From positions 17,159,881 through 17,223,880 of the forward strand of contig JAKOON010000007.1 in NCBI GenBank assembly GCA_022577435.1: DNA of 64,000 nucleotides, written 5' to 3'. The notes under the pieces were generated by a model. It ran no database searches. It worked only from the letters and a program-made list of their open reading frames with translations, and was not told the origin of the DNA. Origin of the DNA: Embiotoca jacksoni (taxonomy: Eukaryota; Chordata; Actinopteri; Embiotocidae). The translations under genes and the position numbers were made by a program. Shown here one piece after another: positions 12,581 to 24,400 of this stretch (positions within the stretch are counted from its first letter, which is position 1; each line of letters begins with the position of its first letter).

Positions 12581-14736
12581 CAATTCAACTGATAAAATCC
12601 TGGCTCAATATCAGAAAATCTTTAAATTATAAATCTTGAATTTCGTGACAAGATCAAGAGATGTTATTAAAAGCTCTGGAACAGCTACTGACTAGATTGA
12701 TAAATAGATTGTTTTGTCCAAAAAAAAAAAAAAAAAGAAAGTCCTCTTTGCTATATGTCTAGTCTGATTATACGTTTCCAGTGCTCGACTCTGCAGAAAT
12801 GTCATCATCCTTCTCACAAATTAAGCCTGAACTGTCCCCGAGCACACAAAAGCCCTGGGGTCATAATCATGTATTAGGCTGGATTTTGCCTTTAATTGTC
12901 CCTGACTGTCTTTTCTTCTCTAATCAGTTGGTTGCCAGAGCTTCCTCTCATCCTCACACTCTGTGTAATTCACCCCTTTTAGTTTCTGCTCTCCCCTTTC
13001 ACTTCCTTCCTTTCCAAACCTGTACCCTGTGATTTGTTGTCCTCTGCCACTCCTCCACCTCTCACCAGCATCCACTCATATAAATCCTGCCGTCTTTCTT
13101 TTCTCCTCTCTTTTCATGTCTCCCTCCGTCTTTTCAGCCTTTTAATGTCAGAGACATTAAAGAGCTTTCCTGGAATGATAAATATTTTATTAGGCCTCAC
13201 TCTTCTTTTTTTGAAGGGTAAATACAAAGAGGAAGTGAAGGAAAAGTTTGTATCTTTGTCTCCCTCTTGACTTCATTTCCATATCTGTCAGTCTGCGCTC
13301 CCATCCGCTGTGACCTCTCATCTCATTTCATCCCTACTCTCCTCTCCTCTTTCATCCAGTCTCTCCATTTCAGTCTCTCATCTCGCTTTACTGGAAACCA
13401 GCAACGTGCTTCATAGAAGTCTGGTTAGCTCAGATGAAAAAAGAAAAATCTCATGATGGATAAACCTATAGAGAAAACCTCATTTCTCTCTTTCAGCATC
13501 TATTTATGGTGCATCAACAATCGCCCTCAGTAGGTGAGCAAGTATCTTTGATAAAATTTTCAAGTAGCTCTAAACCATTTAAGAGTGAGTGGGGGTTTTC
13601 TGGTTGGACTTTCAAAGGACTTAACTCTGCTGCACGGTTGCTGAATGCTACATTTAGCCTCTAGGCTTGTAGATGATTGTATTTCCCGTGCTGTAATAGC
13701 TGTCTGTCCTCTGGGACTGCATGTGTGCTCCATGTCTCTGGCACCCCTCGGCTCTGCTGCCGATTGCTCCTCCTTTCTGAAAAAAATAGGTCACGTTATG
13801 TGGGCTGCAGCGCGACACCCACATCTACCTGCATTCAGGACAACGTCTCGTATCACTTGATGAGACCAGCTGCTGACTAAGAGGAGGACGCTTCGTGTTG
13901 TGAAAACACACAGATGGCTTTTAGCCATGCTGGCAATGTTGGTCTGTCGCTCAGCAGGATGGTCCAACACTTTTTTTCCACACTCTCCTCTATTAGATGG
14001 ATTGGTTTAAAATGCGGCCCTGGCATTCAGAGTACCCAGAGGATGAATCATAATGACTTTGGCGATCCTTCAACACATGTAGTGTCATCACCAGGTCAAA
14101 ATATCAACTTGTTCAGCTAGTACTCTGTGCTTTGTGCTAATTAGCAAATGTCAACTAATCCAGAAAGGCTAGACACGGTGTACCTGATGCACATCATCAT
14201 GTTGGGAGTGTGTCAGCTTTCTCAGCACCATTCAGGCCACAGCACCGCTGAGACAAAGTACAGCTTCACAGAGCTGCTTGCTTGTAAACCAGCGCTTCTT
14301 AACGTCCATCACAAGTGGACCACATCTGAGAATCACTGGAGGCTCGTGGGCCGCACATAATACTTTTTCAATCAATGGCCACAAATAACTTTTACAGTAC
14401 AATTTTGATAAATATATTACTACAATGAATAAACTAGTCACATGCAGCCCTCTTCTTTCACTTTAATGGTATCATTATAACTAGACAGCAGCCAGTTCAC
14501 GATTTAATACTTGCTGCGGCTGACAAAGTAAATAAATCCGTCCATTTGCTCTGAAATGGCCAGTTTTCACAATCAACTTTATATCTCTTTAGCTTCGAGA
14601 TTGAAATTTTGAAACTTGTTGTTGGCGCTGTTAATGTGAGGTTCTCTGTGGTCCGCCAGTCCAGAGTGCAACGTGAGGCTTGACTGAGCAAAAAGCAGGT
14701 GTGCAGCAGGTTTAACCGTGTTGGTGAGTGACAGCA

Positions 14737-14740
<4 letters not shown>
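12581..14740. other. Intronic sequence, nothing recognised
   Basis: Contains an A-run at 12721-12736 and a pyrimidine-rich stretch at 12940-13390. No coding or RNA signal could be supported. Confidence 0.5.

Positions 14741-14808
<68 letters not shown>
14741..14808 (+). repeat. (AC)n microsatellite, 34 units
   Basis: Uninterrupted AC dinucleotide array. The open frames through it (runs of His-Thr or Cys-Val) are artefacts. Confidence 0.98.
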
Positions 14809-14809
<1 letters not shown>

Positions 14810-15146
14810 GGGTTTCCCCTGATCCTCACCGTCCCCACGCTGTCCTGTCACCAAGGTTACAGGTAGTCCATGACTCAAGATACACAGTACTACCTGATTA
14901 CATCCTTTTATATGTTTAAACCTGATTAGCAGGAAGCCTCTTGCAGGCCATAGAAAATGAAAAGGGGCCCATGAGCTGCTCGTTGAACAACCAACTGATG
15001 TTTTCTTTTTCATTTTCTCAATTTTAAATGAAAGCATTACTTCTTTCGCCCACTTTCCCGTGAGCTGCTGTGTACCATGCAACACATGAAAGTTTTACAT
15101 GAAGCACAATTTCTACTCTTTACAAAGACCTGTGCTGTCAACGACC

Positions 15147-15160
15147 CCTCCTCCTCCTCC

Positions 15161-15192
<32 letters not shown>

Positions 15193-15193
15193 T
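15147..15193 (+). repeat. (CTC)n-rich tandem repeat
   Basis: Imperfect CTC/TTC trinucleotide array. Ser and Pro runs in open frames here come from the repeat. Confidence 0.9.
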
Positions 15194-15484
15194 TTGTGCA
15201 CTCACACATCCTCCACGTGTTTTTCATGTTTGCTGCAAAATCCAATACTTCTCAGCTACGTTCAATTCATCCCAGAAGGTTGACATATTTCCTTTCCAGT
15301 TTCATTTGTGCTGTAATTGCGTCGGCCTTGGCCATTAATACCCACACACAAAAAACCTGGAAGATCGCATACTCAGAGCAGCTCTACAGCATCGAAGCCA
15401 TTTCCTCCATTTCCCCTCAGTTATCTTATTAGGCTATATGGACATGTGATTGGTATGCTGGCTAGGCCAGGACTAATGATGCAT

Positions 15485-15835
15485 GGAGCTGTAGCCTCTG
15501 GTTAGACGTCATGGACCAGAGGGAACCAGCCAGGCGCCTGTGTACGGCGCTCTACACTGCCCTAATCGGTCATCCCCCGAAACATTAAGCACGTCAAACT
15601 GGGTAATGGATTGGCCCAATTAACATGGAGCTTTGACGGAGAACACACCTGTTTATACATCCAACTCCTACACATCTTTCATTTACCTCGCAGTTGTCTG
15701 GGAGACTCTTATCAAGGTGAATGCAATTTAATTTGGAAGCCGAGTCCTCTCCGCCATCGGCAGACAATTAGACTTTAGTGATTATTCTGAGTAACGGCGC
15801 GGACAATGAATTTACTCAAACAAAGGAGCTGAAAT
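15485..15835. other. Low-repeat intronic block, possible conserved element
   Basis: This stretch lacks low-complexity runs and recognisable repeats, and carries several homeodomain-core motifs (caattaac, caattaga, tttaattt). It looks like a conserved non-coding element, but that is a visual impression only, with no alignment behind it. Confidence 0.25.
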
Positions 15836-15915
15836 AATGGCTCACACCCCCTCCACAATTTCAAAAAGGCTCTTCTCAGCCTTGTTCTCCAGCCTGGGTG
15901 ATGTTGGATTTCATT

Positions 15916-16044
<129 letters not shown>

Positions 16045-16147
16045 GATGAGCTCCTTAAATAAACGCCACTTGGGTACAGACAGGAGCAGCCAGAGGCAGC
16101 ACATACAAGACTGTCCTTGAACTCCAGGGTCAAACACACTAAAACGG

Positions 16148-16148
<1 letters not shown>

Positions 16149-16235
<87 letters not shown>
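16149..16235 (+). repeat. (CA)n microsatellite, about 87 bp
   Basis: Pure CA array. It is complementary to the TG array 108 bp upstream, so the two could pair within a transcript. Confidence 0.98.
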
Positions 16236-16237
<2 letters not shown>

Positions 16238-16350
16238 AGATGTACAGACACAGCCTAACCTTGTGGTCTGAAACACATCACCCCCAGTTCTACGCAGATA
16301 AAAAAAACTCTGTCTGGAGTTTCTATCCTCTGCTTCCAATAATGTACTCC

Positions 16351-16461
<111 letters not shown>

Positions 16462-17753
16462 TCTGTGTCCTGAAGCTCACAGTATGTCCTGCAACCCTGC
16501 CTCCCGTCCTACTGGATTAATTACTCTCCTCGCTGCCTGTGATCCCCGAGAGCGTCTGAGCCACGTTAGCTGGCCTCTGCCTCTCGCTGGTGGGCACAGA
16601 GATGGCAGCGCTCACCCATTCATCACCGTGACTTTGGAAAGAGAGACACGAGGGATGGGGTGCGTGGGCGAGTTAGAGTGTGAGAGAGAGAGGGAGAGTA
16701 GAAGTGAAGGTGAGAGAAAGGTGGTGGGAGAAGGGGAGCGGAAAAAGCCAGCTCCCCTCTGACCGAGGCCCTGATTAAAAATTTAAAGTGTTGCCGTTTC
16801 ACTGGTTCCAGAGGTCCAGATTTGTTGTGATTCCCAGAGGAGGAGCAGCAGGAGGAGGAGGGGGATGGGAGTGGGGTGGTTGACGAGGAGCACCGGGGCT
16901 GTGGGAGTATAGGATTAGGAATGGGGGAGGAAAAGTAGGAGATGAGACACATCTTTACCTGGAGATAAATAACCCGACGTAGCACAGCGCAGGGACTCTC
17001 CCCATTGTTTCTGCCCAGAAAACATGGTCACACTAATTTTTTATTCTGCTGGAGACGTCTTTTTTCACTGGAGATGGATGAAGGCCGGGGTGGGAGGAGG
17101 TTGAGGGAGGGGGGGGTGGTGGTAGCGGTGAAGGTTAGCGTCATGCTAATTAATGGAGACGAAAAGAAAAGTAAAGAGAGGAGAGAAAGAAAACAGTGTG
17201 CGGCGTGGATGTTTGTTTGTGTCTGTCGGCCTTTGATCAAAACACTTGTCAGGCTGCTTCCGAGTGTTTTTCGAGCCCTATTTGTGCCTCCGAGTGTCTC
17301 ATTTGTGTTCTCGTGTTCAGGGGCGCACAACGTGCTAAACTGGCATCCGCCTTAACAAGTGTGCGTGTGAGGCCCGCAAACAAGGGAGTCCTGTTCTGCT
17401 CGTGGGATGAGAGACATGCGTGAGAAGAGGCAGTGAAGAAGAGGAGGAGGATGGGGGGGTAGATGAAGGGGGGGTGAGGTGTGTCTCAGCCATTCAGGCA
17501 GTGTAGGCGTACGTCTTTCATCTCCTTTCTCACGCAAACAACAAAGAAGCTCTGAGCGGTTTTTTTTTTTCCTCCCTCCATCTTGTACAATTCAATTTCT
17601 AAAGTCTCACCTATTTATAGAAGCCCAGGTTGAGAAGTACCATACACTTTGCAGAATCACTTAATTAGGCGCTTGTTTACCAACAAACTCGGTTAAACAC
17701 AGCTCAAAAAGTAAAATGTATGAGCAAACTCAACTGTAATGTAGTGATCTGAC
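16462..17753. other. Intronic sequence, purine-rich patches
   Basis: Purine-rich (GA/GGA) stretches at 16680-16760 and 16840-16950 and G-runs near 17107 and 17450 open frames on both strands. None has protein features that I recognise. Confidence 0.5.
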
Positions 17754-17816
17754 AGGAGAAGAGGAAGAGGAAGACGGAGGAGGAAGAGGAGGAGGAGGAG
17801 GAGGAGGAGGAGGAAG
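17754..17816 (+). repeat. (GGA)n-rich tandem repeat
   Basis: Imperfect GGA/GAA trinucleotide tract, all purine on the plus strand, hence able to form triplex or mirror-repeat structures. Confidence 0.9.
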
Positions 17817-19744
17817 CAGCTCAAGTTTGTTTTTCCAGCAGTGGAAAAAAAGGAGAAAAATATCATTATTGCAGTTTCTGGGATTCCTCTCATGAACGAC
17901 ACTCCCCGATTACAAAGAGAGGAAAAGCAAAGACAGACAGATAAGCAAAAAAACAACTTCTGCTTGGTGCAAAGTCACAACATTGTGAGAGGAAGTGGTG
18001 GATGCTTATTTACACGATGCCTGCAAACAATGAAGTCAGCAGTGCACACAGCAGCAAGAACAGAGCTGCAGTAATGATGTAATCAAAAACTGTGAAGCAC
18101 TATATTTTTCAAAGGAACACTTGGATATTATTTTTTGTCTGAGGGTGAGAACATTAAAATACAGAGCTGCAGGGGGGGAAGCTATTAAACTACAGCCGCG
18201 CAGAAGGACTCAAAGTCCTGGGAAAAAGCTAGAATGCTTAACATTTTTTTTTAGCATTATTAATTAATACCTTTTATTTTTTTTTGTTTATTCCATATCA
18301 ACATGAGGAAGGGCGCATGAAAATGAACAAGCTTGGGCCCATAAAACATTCACATGACAGTGTTTTCCATCCAGTTGAGCTCCTTTTTCTGGGCAGTTAA
18401 GTGTTTATTTGTGTAGTTAGGTTAGATTATATTGTTATATTTCACAAATACTTTATAAAAATGCTTTAATACAGATGGGTTTTCTAGCTGTGAGGGAAGG
18501 CTGGAGAATTGCTCGGCGGGGGGAGGGGGGGTTAGGTGACTAGTACTTAATGATAAATTATTTTCTCAACTAAATGTTATGAATTGACATTTCAAGTAAG
18601 TGCTATTCTACATTTGTCAGGAATAGGTGACTTAAAGTATTCAAAAACCTTTTCTTTTTTTTGAAGGAGCTCTTTTAATTAGACTGCTGTTGCAGTCTTA
18701 ACACGCCAGTGCCACACACGTTTTACCAGCACCTGGTAGTAACGTAGCCTTTTATTATTTAATGGCAGTTGGCAAACAACTTGTATGTGCATTACCGCCA
18801 CTTTCTGACATGGTACCACATTACTTCAAGGCTCCGGTGGAAACAAAGGAAAGAGGACATAACACAAAGCAAATTACAATACAGACAAATAATTGTCACG
18901 TGAGCCATTACATTCACGGTTTAATTACCACTAATAACCCGACTAACCATCCAAAGACATCATAGTAAAGAGAGTTCCTCATGACTGTGAAATTTACTTT
19001 GAGAAATATTATGTTTTTATGTTGTCTGCAGTGTCAGAGGAATTCATTTCTGTACATCCAGTGGCGCACACTGTTAACTGTTAATCGCAAATTCAGCATT
19101 ATTGATTTTCCAGATGTAAGTTGAAAAAAATAGGACAAAGGTTGTAGCACACAGCATAATTCAATAAATCCATGGCCACATTGTACTTCCTGTTTGGTGT
19201 CATAGTTTACTGTTCATATAACTAATATTTAATGCAACGTACTTTAAAAAAATATGAACTGGCATATGCATTTAATATTTTACTAGTATTTCTATTGTAT
19301 GATTACACTGAGCTATATATATTTGTACATGATAGATGGATAGATGGAGATTAGCATATTAGCATAATACCACCTTGCGAGCATATTAGCCATTATTTCA
19401 CCAGCTGAGTAAAAACACAAAAATAATAGTTCCCAAAATGTCAACGTTTTCTTTAAACAAAATTAATAATATTATCACTTGTAGATATGGTAAAAGTAAT
19501 AGTAGAGCAGGAATTTTGACAGAGTAGTGTTGTTTCAAATCACACGCTGCTGTTCTGTGCTATCTGGAAATGACCTCATCATGTGAACACATCATCCTCC
19601 AAAATATCTGCAGCTTTAATTATTCTACTCAGAAATTAACATATTTTTTTGTGTCCTCTGTTTAAGACACTCAATAAACATTCCTGTGTCCAGCAGCAGC
19701 AATGAAAAAGAAACATTTTTGTGTTCAGGAACATCTGCAGCTTC
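17817..19744. other. Intronic sequence, nothing recognised
   Basis: AT-rich, with a few short T- and G-runs. No gene or clear repeat was identified. Confidence 0.5.
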
Positions 19745-20215
19745 CTCAGATGTCTTAATTTGAAAATTCTTCACGCCGGTGGCTCCGCCCCTTCCTCTCT
19801 GGCGCCAAGATGGTGACCGTTCAGGGTGGAAAGTGTCCAGCATTTCCCACTTCTTATTTGGAGTGTTTGGAGGGCATCATCCTGGTACTTGTGGTACACT
19901 GCATGTTTCTGTACTTGACAGTGTGAACGTACTCATACATTCAAAATAGTGAGTGTCAGTGCACAAGTACACCATCTGGAACACAGCTGCTGGGTTTCAG
20001 ACTGCACTTCTTGCCATTGTGAGGGTTGCTGTTGTCTGAGGTCTGCTGCCCCTTCTTGTACAATAACAGTGCTCCCCTGATGTTTTCCCCAATAAATTCC
20101 TCCGTCACCTTGTTGAAATTTAAAAGGGAGATTATGGCACACATTGTAATGACAATTTTCAGGAGGTGCAATGTTGTGGTAAATTCCAGCAGTGAAACGC
20201 ATTTGAATGTCCTGT
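19745..20215 (-). repeat. Probable interspersed repeat with open frames
   Basis: The part at 19770-19990 (ccaagatggtgacc, ggtacttgtggtacactgcat, tcaaaatagtgagtg) resembles a dispersed teleost sequence I half-remember. On the minus strand, 19933-20215 is open in two frames and a splice-acceptor-like tgtttacag precedes it at about 20216-20224. One frame has a hydrophobic start (KIVITMCAIISLLNF), but no family could be recognised. I favour repeat-derived chance openness over a gene. Confidence 0.3.
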
Positions 20216-20224
20216 AAACAGGTT

Positions 20225-21029
20225 TAACCAGACTGTGATGTTTGTTGCTTGAAATTATGTTTGGGCTGCACAGTGGTACGAAGCCAAATGCATTTTTCAG
20301 ATGTCAAAATTAAACATGGAAACATGGGAATCTCTTCTCTGTTGTTTTGCTGATTGAATTTGGTGCCAATCATGCTTGTGTTTTCAAAACCCTGACATGC
20401 TTTTACCTCATTCATCTATTTAAAGTTGATGGTTCATTATAATTAGTAGCCAACTACTGTGCCATCATGCTTAAGAAAATAATTGCCTGCAGATTAAAGG
20501 GGCTTGTGGGGATGAAGTGATTTCCTTCTAAACAGTCTTTCTGTGTGAGATCAGAACTCCTCCGCCTCCTCTTTGGTCGAGAGAATAATTGTTGCTCTCT
20601 CATGTTTCACAAACTCATAATTTCAAAATCTCAGGACATCTGGTGTGCTTGTTGGAGGAGACACCAGGGGCGTTGTTAGGCTCATTTATTGGGAATGGTG
20701 CCATGTCAATATTTTACTGTGGTGTATTAAAACAGTAATTGGGAACAAATACTTTGTTGCATCACATCCAACGTCGTGCTACTAGCAACTAGAGTCAGTC
20801 TTGTGGTGATCACAGGGTGTTCGGAGCTCCTCGAATCAGATGCTGGTCAGTAGTTTCAGATGGCTCAGATTAATTCATCCCACTGCTCACAATGTAGACC
20901 ACAATTTTAAAATATCGAGTGTGGCTCTTAAAAAGTTGTTTGTATTTGTATGACTCTCTTGAGTCTGTGTCAAAAACATAGACATAAACTACTGTAGTTA
21001 AATCAATTATAAGCTCAAGTTCATGTAAA
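20225..21029. other. Intronic sequence, nothing recognised
   Basis: No coding, RNA or repeat signal that I can support. Confidence 0.5.
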
Positions 21030-21163
21030 AACCTTTACAGAAAAAACACATGTATGACACATGTTGCAAAATATGATAACGTGGAGAATATATGTGGAGA
21101 AGTTTTGACATGGGACTCTACATTTCACCATGAAAATGTTTCCAATGGGCAAAACACATATTT

Positions 21164-21225
21164 CACATGTGCACAATCACATGTGCGTGTGGTCACATGT
21201 GATCACGTGAGTTTTAGCACACGTG
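21164..21225. promoter_or_regulatory. Cluster of five E-box-like palindromes
   Basis: Three CACATGTG octamers (21164-21171, 21178-21185, 21194-21201) and two CACGTG cores (21204-21209, 21220-21225) fall within 62 bp. The first CACGTG sits in TCACGTGA. CACGTG and CACATGTG are bHLH or bHLH-zip binding motifs. The cluster may instead be the remnant of a palindromic repeat, since related cacatgt words continue upstream from 21048. Confidence 0.35.
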
Positions 21226-22689
21226 ATCTGTAAATGGTCACATAAGATCAATTTACTCCCTCCTCGCTCTCCATTAGGGAAATGATTGCATCACGTCTTT
21301 GTAAAAGCAATTAAGAGGTTTATCATTATGATTATGGTGAAGTTGTAACTACCATATCTGTATGTACATGTACGTGACAACATAGGAGATTGTAATTGTT
21401 ATATATCATGCTTTTACAACATGTCATTTTCTTTCTGTTCTTTTTTTGGTAAAATGAATTGAGGAGCATGATCCCTCAGCTGCTTCCCACCAAATACTTT
21501 ACCAATATTTTGGGAATTGAACTCAAAATGAAACCATGTGTCTTTGTGATGGCATAAAGCTTTGTTCAGGTATTTTCGACCACAGGGAAGGCAATGCCCA
21601 TGAAACATCAAATATAATACATTAAAATAAATAATATGTACTTTATCCATAGTGAATTGAAGTCTATGGCCTTAATATCTGCAAAATCGATGCATCCAAG
21701 GTAACATTCATGGACAAAAATTATTTACATCTGCTTTACTATTGTGTAAGAAACTCACAGGCACACAGAGTTGTGAGAGGTTTTGTAAGGTCAGGCACTG
21801 ATGTTCTCATCCATATAGATAAAAAAATGTCAGATTCAGTATCAGAACATGAGAGAAAGTTGTGATGCTGGAAACAAATCTGTTGGCGGATTGTTTCCAT
21901 CTCTCCAGCTCTCCTGCTTCCTCCGTTTGCTGCGGCAGCCAAACAAAAGCCTGGCTTCTTGCTTGTGAGTTTTCTGTGTGGGATGTTTGAACAAGGCTGG
22001 AGAACACTTGTTGCATGTTATGTTCAAATTTTGTGCCTCTTCAGATAACCCGGTTTATTCTCTCTCTGTTTAGACACTCACAAATTTCAAGTGAAGCTCA
22101 ACAGTATCTCATGAGTTTTAATCTGATTTATAATTGCTTCCAGAGTTATTGGCACTAACGATGAAAATATTATCACTACAGAACATGATTTAAACCTGAC
22201 TCTCATTGTTTTGGGGTTTGTGAGTGCTGGTGGCCTGATGCCATGAGCACTACAAGAAACACCCCTAAATTTGATTTAAGCCTCCACCCTGCTGTGTTCT
22301 CTCACTATGTCTTATTTTTAGAACAGTTTGCTCTTCCAAAGTCTTTTCTATTTCACAGTTAACTCACACCTGAGGTACTACTGTCTCCCCCTTCTGCCAG
22401 TGGGAGTAAATGCAAAAGCTCCGTCAGCCTGTGCTTACGTCATCGGCTCCGTTGAGTCCTACGTGGTGGATACATTGTTCTGAGTGCGACCACCTCCCTG
22501 AAATGACTAATATCAGAATGTGATCCACTCAGTCCAATAATTTAAGAGCCACATTATTGGATTATTTTATCCCCATTCATGTTAGCGTAGAGCTAAACCA
22601 AAAGTTCAGTCTGGCGTTAGTTTTTGTCCATAGACGATTCCCAGTATGCATTCGTTTGAATGTCTCACCAGGCACCAGATTTCAAAACT
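21226..22689. other. Intronic sequence, nothing recognised
   Basis: No gene or repeat could be supported. The overlapping minus-strand frames at 21739-22027 lack protein features. Confidence 0.5.
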
Positions 22690-23110
22690 CACCCTGCGTT
22701 CAGCTACCCTTAAAAAGTATGTACTGTATGAAGTAGTATGTATGCAACTGGGACATACTACTTCATAATAAAAATGTACCTTGAACTTTGACCCTTTTGT
22801 AGTAAGAAGAAAAAGGAACAAGTACACTTCCCTTTAATTCTTCTTTATTTCTTCTTCTTCCCTTCCTTCTTTCTTTTGAGGGGCGGAGCATTAGCGCCAC
22901 CAACTGTCTTGGCGGCTCTGTCAATGCGATGTATTTTCTGCCGATGTATGCTGGCCTGCATACTGCAAAATACGACCGGATGTAGTAGGACATCCTGGTA
23001 CTTTTAGCATACTACGTTTAACATACTATGTATTGGGACATACTAAATCTTTTTCTGGCGTACTAAATAGTTTGGTAGTATAGATACTGGAATGCAAAGT
23101 CACTGTACTG
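22690..23110. mobile_element. Probable non-autonomous DNA element rich in catactac palindromes
   Basis: Repeated tagtatg/catacta words occur at both ends of the block. An exact 12-bp stem (gaagtagtatgt, 22730-22741 and 22753-22764) lies near the left end. The right end carries gggacatactaaat and ggcgtactaaatag. The layout matches fish elements with tactat-type termini that I recall only generally. It directly abuts the MITE-like element at 23119. Confidence 0.45.
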
Positions 23111-23118
23111 TGAACAGC

Positions 23119-23530
23119 CCTGTAACGTGCCAGAGCGTGTAATACACCTGTCAGTCCACTAGAGGGTACGTTGACAGGGTAACATTTTGCCTCACCTTGG
23201 TGAGAAAAATACACGCATGTATGGACAAGTTCAAAGAAGAAGGTCATTAGACAGTCTGAAGTAGGTTGAAGGTGGTTAGATGAATCAAACCCAGACTCTC
23301 TCCTTCGATACCAGGGTTCAAGTTTGTGGGAAAATGATGTGGACTGATGTGGATGTGGACTCTTCCTAACCTAACAGGTAGTTTTTGTGCCGAACTACGA
23401 CCACATGGTTTTGGTTTAGACAAGACAAAACATGACACTAACTATAACTGAGTATCTGTTAGTGGACTGACAGGTGTGTTACACACTCTGGCATGATACA
23501 GAATAGCAATATTACACGCTTTGAAGTGAT
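23119..23530 (+). mobile_element. MITE-like element with terminal inverted repeats, family A copy 2
   Basis: The left end (23128-23161: gccagagcgtgtaatacacc then tgtcagtccacta) and right end (23462-23493, inverted) match over about 33 bp with roughly two mismatches. The interior of about 300 bp has no coding capacity. Copies at 12196 and 41168 share the interior in the same order. Terminal inverted repeats, short length and several copies define a MITE-like family. I cannot assign a superfamily, because no clean target duplication was found. Confidence 0.7.
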
Positions 23531-23759
23531 ACTGGTTTGCTGTGAAGTAGAGAGAATTTTCTGACGATGGTAGGCTTAATCAGCATTGTGTGAAGGCTTT
23601 AATGTAACAGACGTTCATTTTTCTTTTGTCATAGTCCTGGTTTATAGGTTTTAATTCAGTTCTTGCATCACCGTTTCTGACTGTCGAAGATTCCAGCAGA
23701 TGAAAAGAAGAAGTACAAAGAACATGAGGCTGCATGTACTTTGAGATGAAAGAAGGCTG

Positions 23760-24400
23760 ACGGGGCTGTCAGCTACGTGTGCACATATATTGCCAAAAAC
23801 ACGTGTTGCCAGTAGAATGAATGTCGTGAACTCTATCTAAGCTGTGTTTATACTCAATTTGTCTCAGTGAAGAGGAATAACGAGGAACGATTTTGTGAAT
23901 TTTAAATGAGCCTTGCAAAATGCTGTCTTTGCTCATTTTTACCTTCTTTGGTTCTTCCTTTGTGGTCGTCAGTGCGATCAGGGATTCCTCCCTTTTACAC
24001 TTAAAACAGCAGTATACTGATGCATTCTCTGTCATCTTCTGAAGTCGGGCTCTTTGAGCTGTCTTCTGCTTTGTACTTGCTGTTTGACTTGTTGCCGCTC
24101 CCCAACATTTCTTTCCTCTCTGAGACAGCTGCCTCCTTTTCTTTAACCAACTCCAAAGCGCTCTTCCCTGTAGCTTTACTCTGATAACTTTCCCAGTTAG
24201 AGCGAATTGTCTCAGTCGATCTGTCAGCCAATGCTGTTAAATCAGTTCCCACTCCCTCTTTCTAGTAGCCTCTGGCTGTTTCAGTTATTTCCAGCTGATC
24301 GTTTTCCTCCTCACCCACCTGACCTCTCTGCCCTCCTGACTATGCGTTTCAGCCCGATACCTCCCTTCTCGGTGACAGCTATACCGATAAACTGTGAGCT
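23760..24400 (-). pseudogene. Stop-interrupted open region of unknown origin (uncertain)
   Basis: On the minus strand a frame from about 24340 down to 24001 reads as a hydrophilic, Lys/Glu/Ser-rich protein, for example EEENDQLEITETARG, a stop, then SNWESYQSKATGKSALELVK and SSKSPTSEDDRE. A neighbouring frame (23769-24035) continues as SLIALTTTKEEPKKVKMSKD. The composition looks protein-like, but no family is recognised. One stop and at least one frame change interrupt it. It could be a decayed transposon gene, a retrocopy, or chance. Confidence 0.2.
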
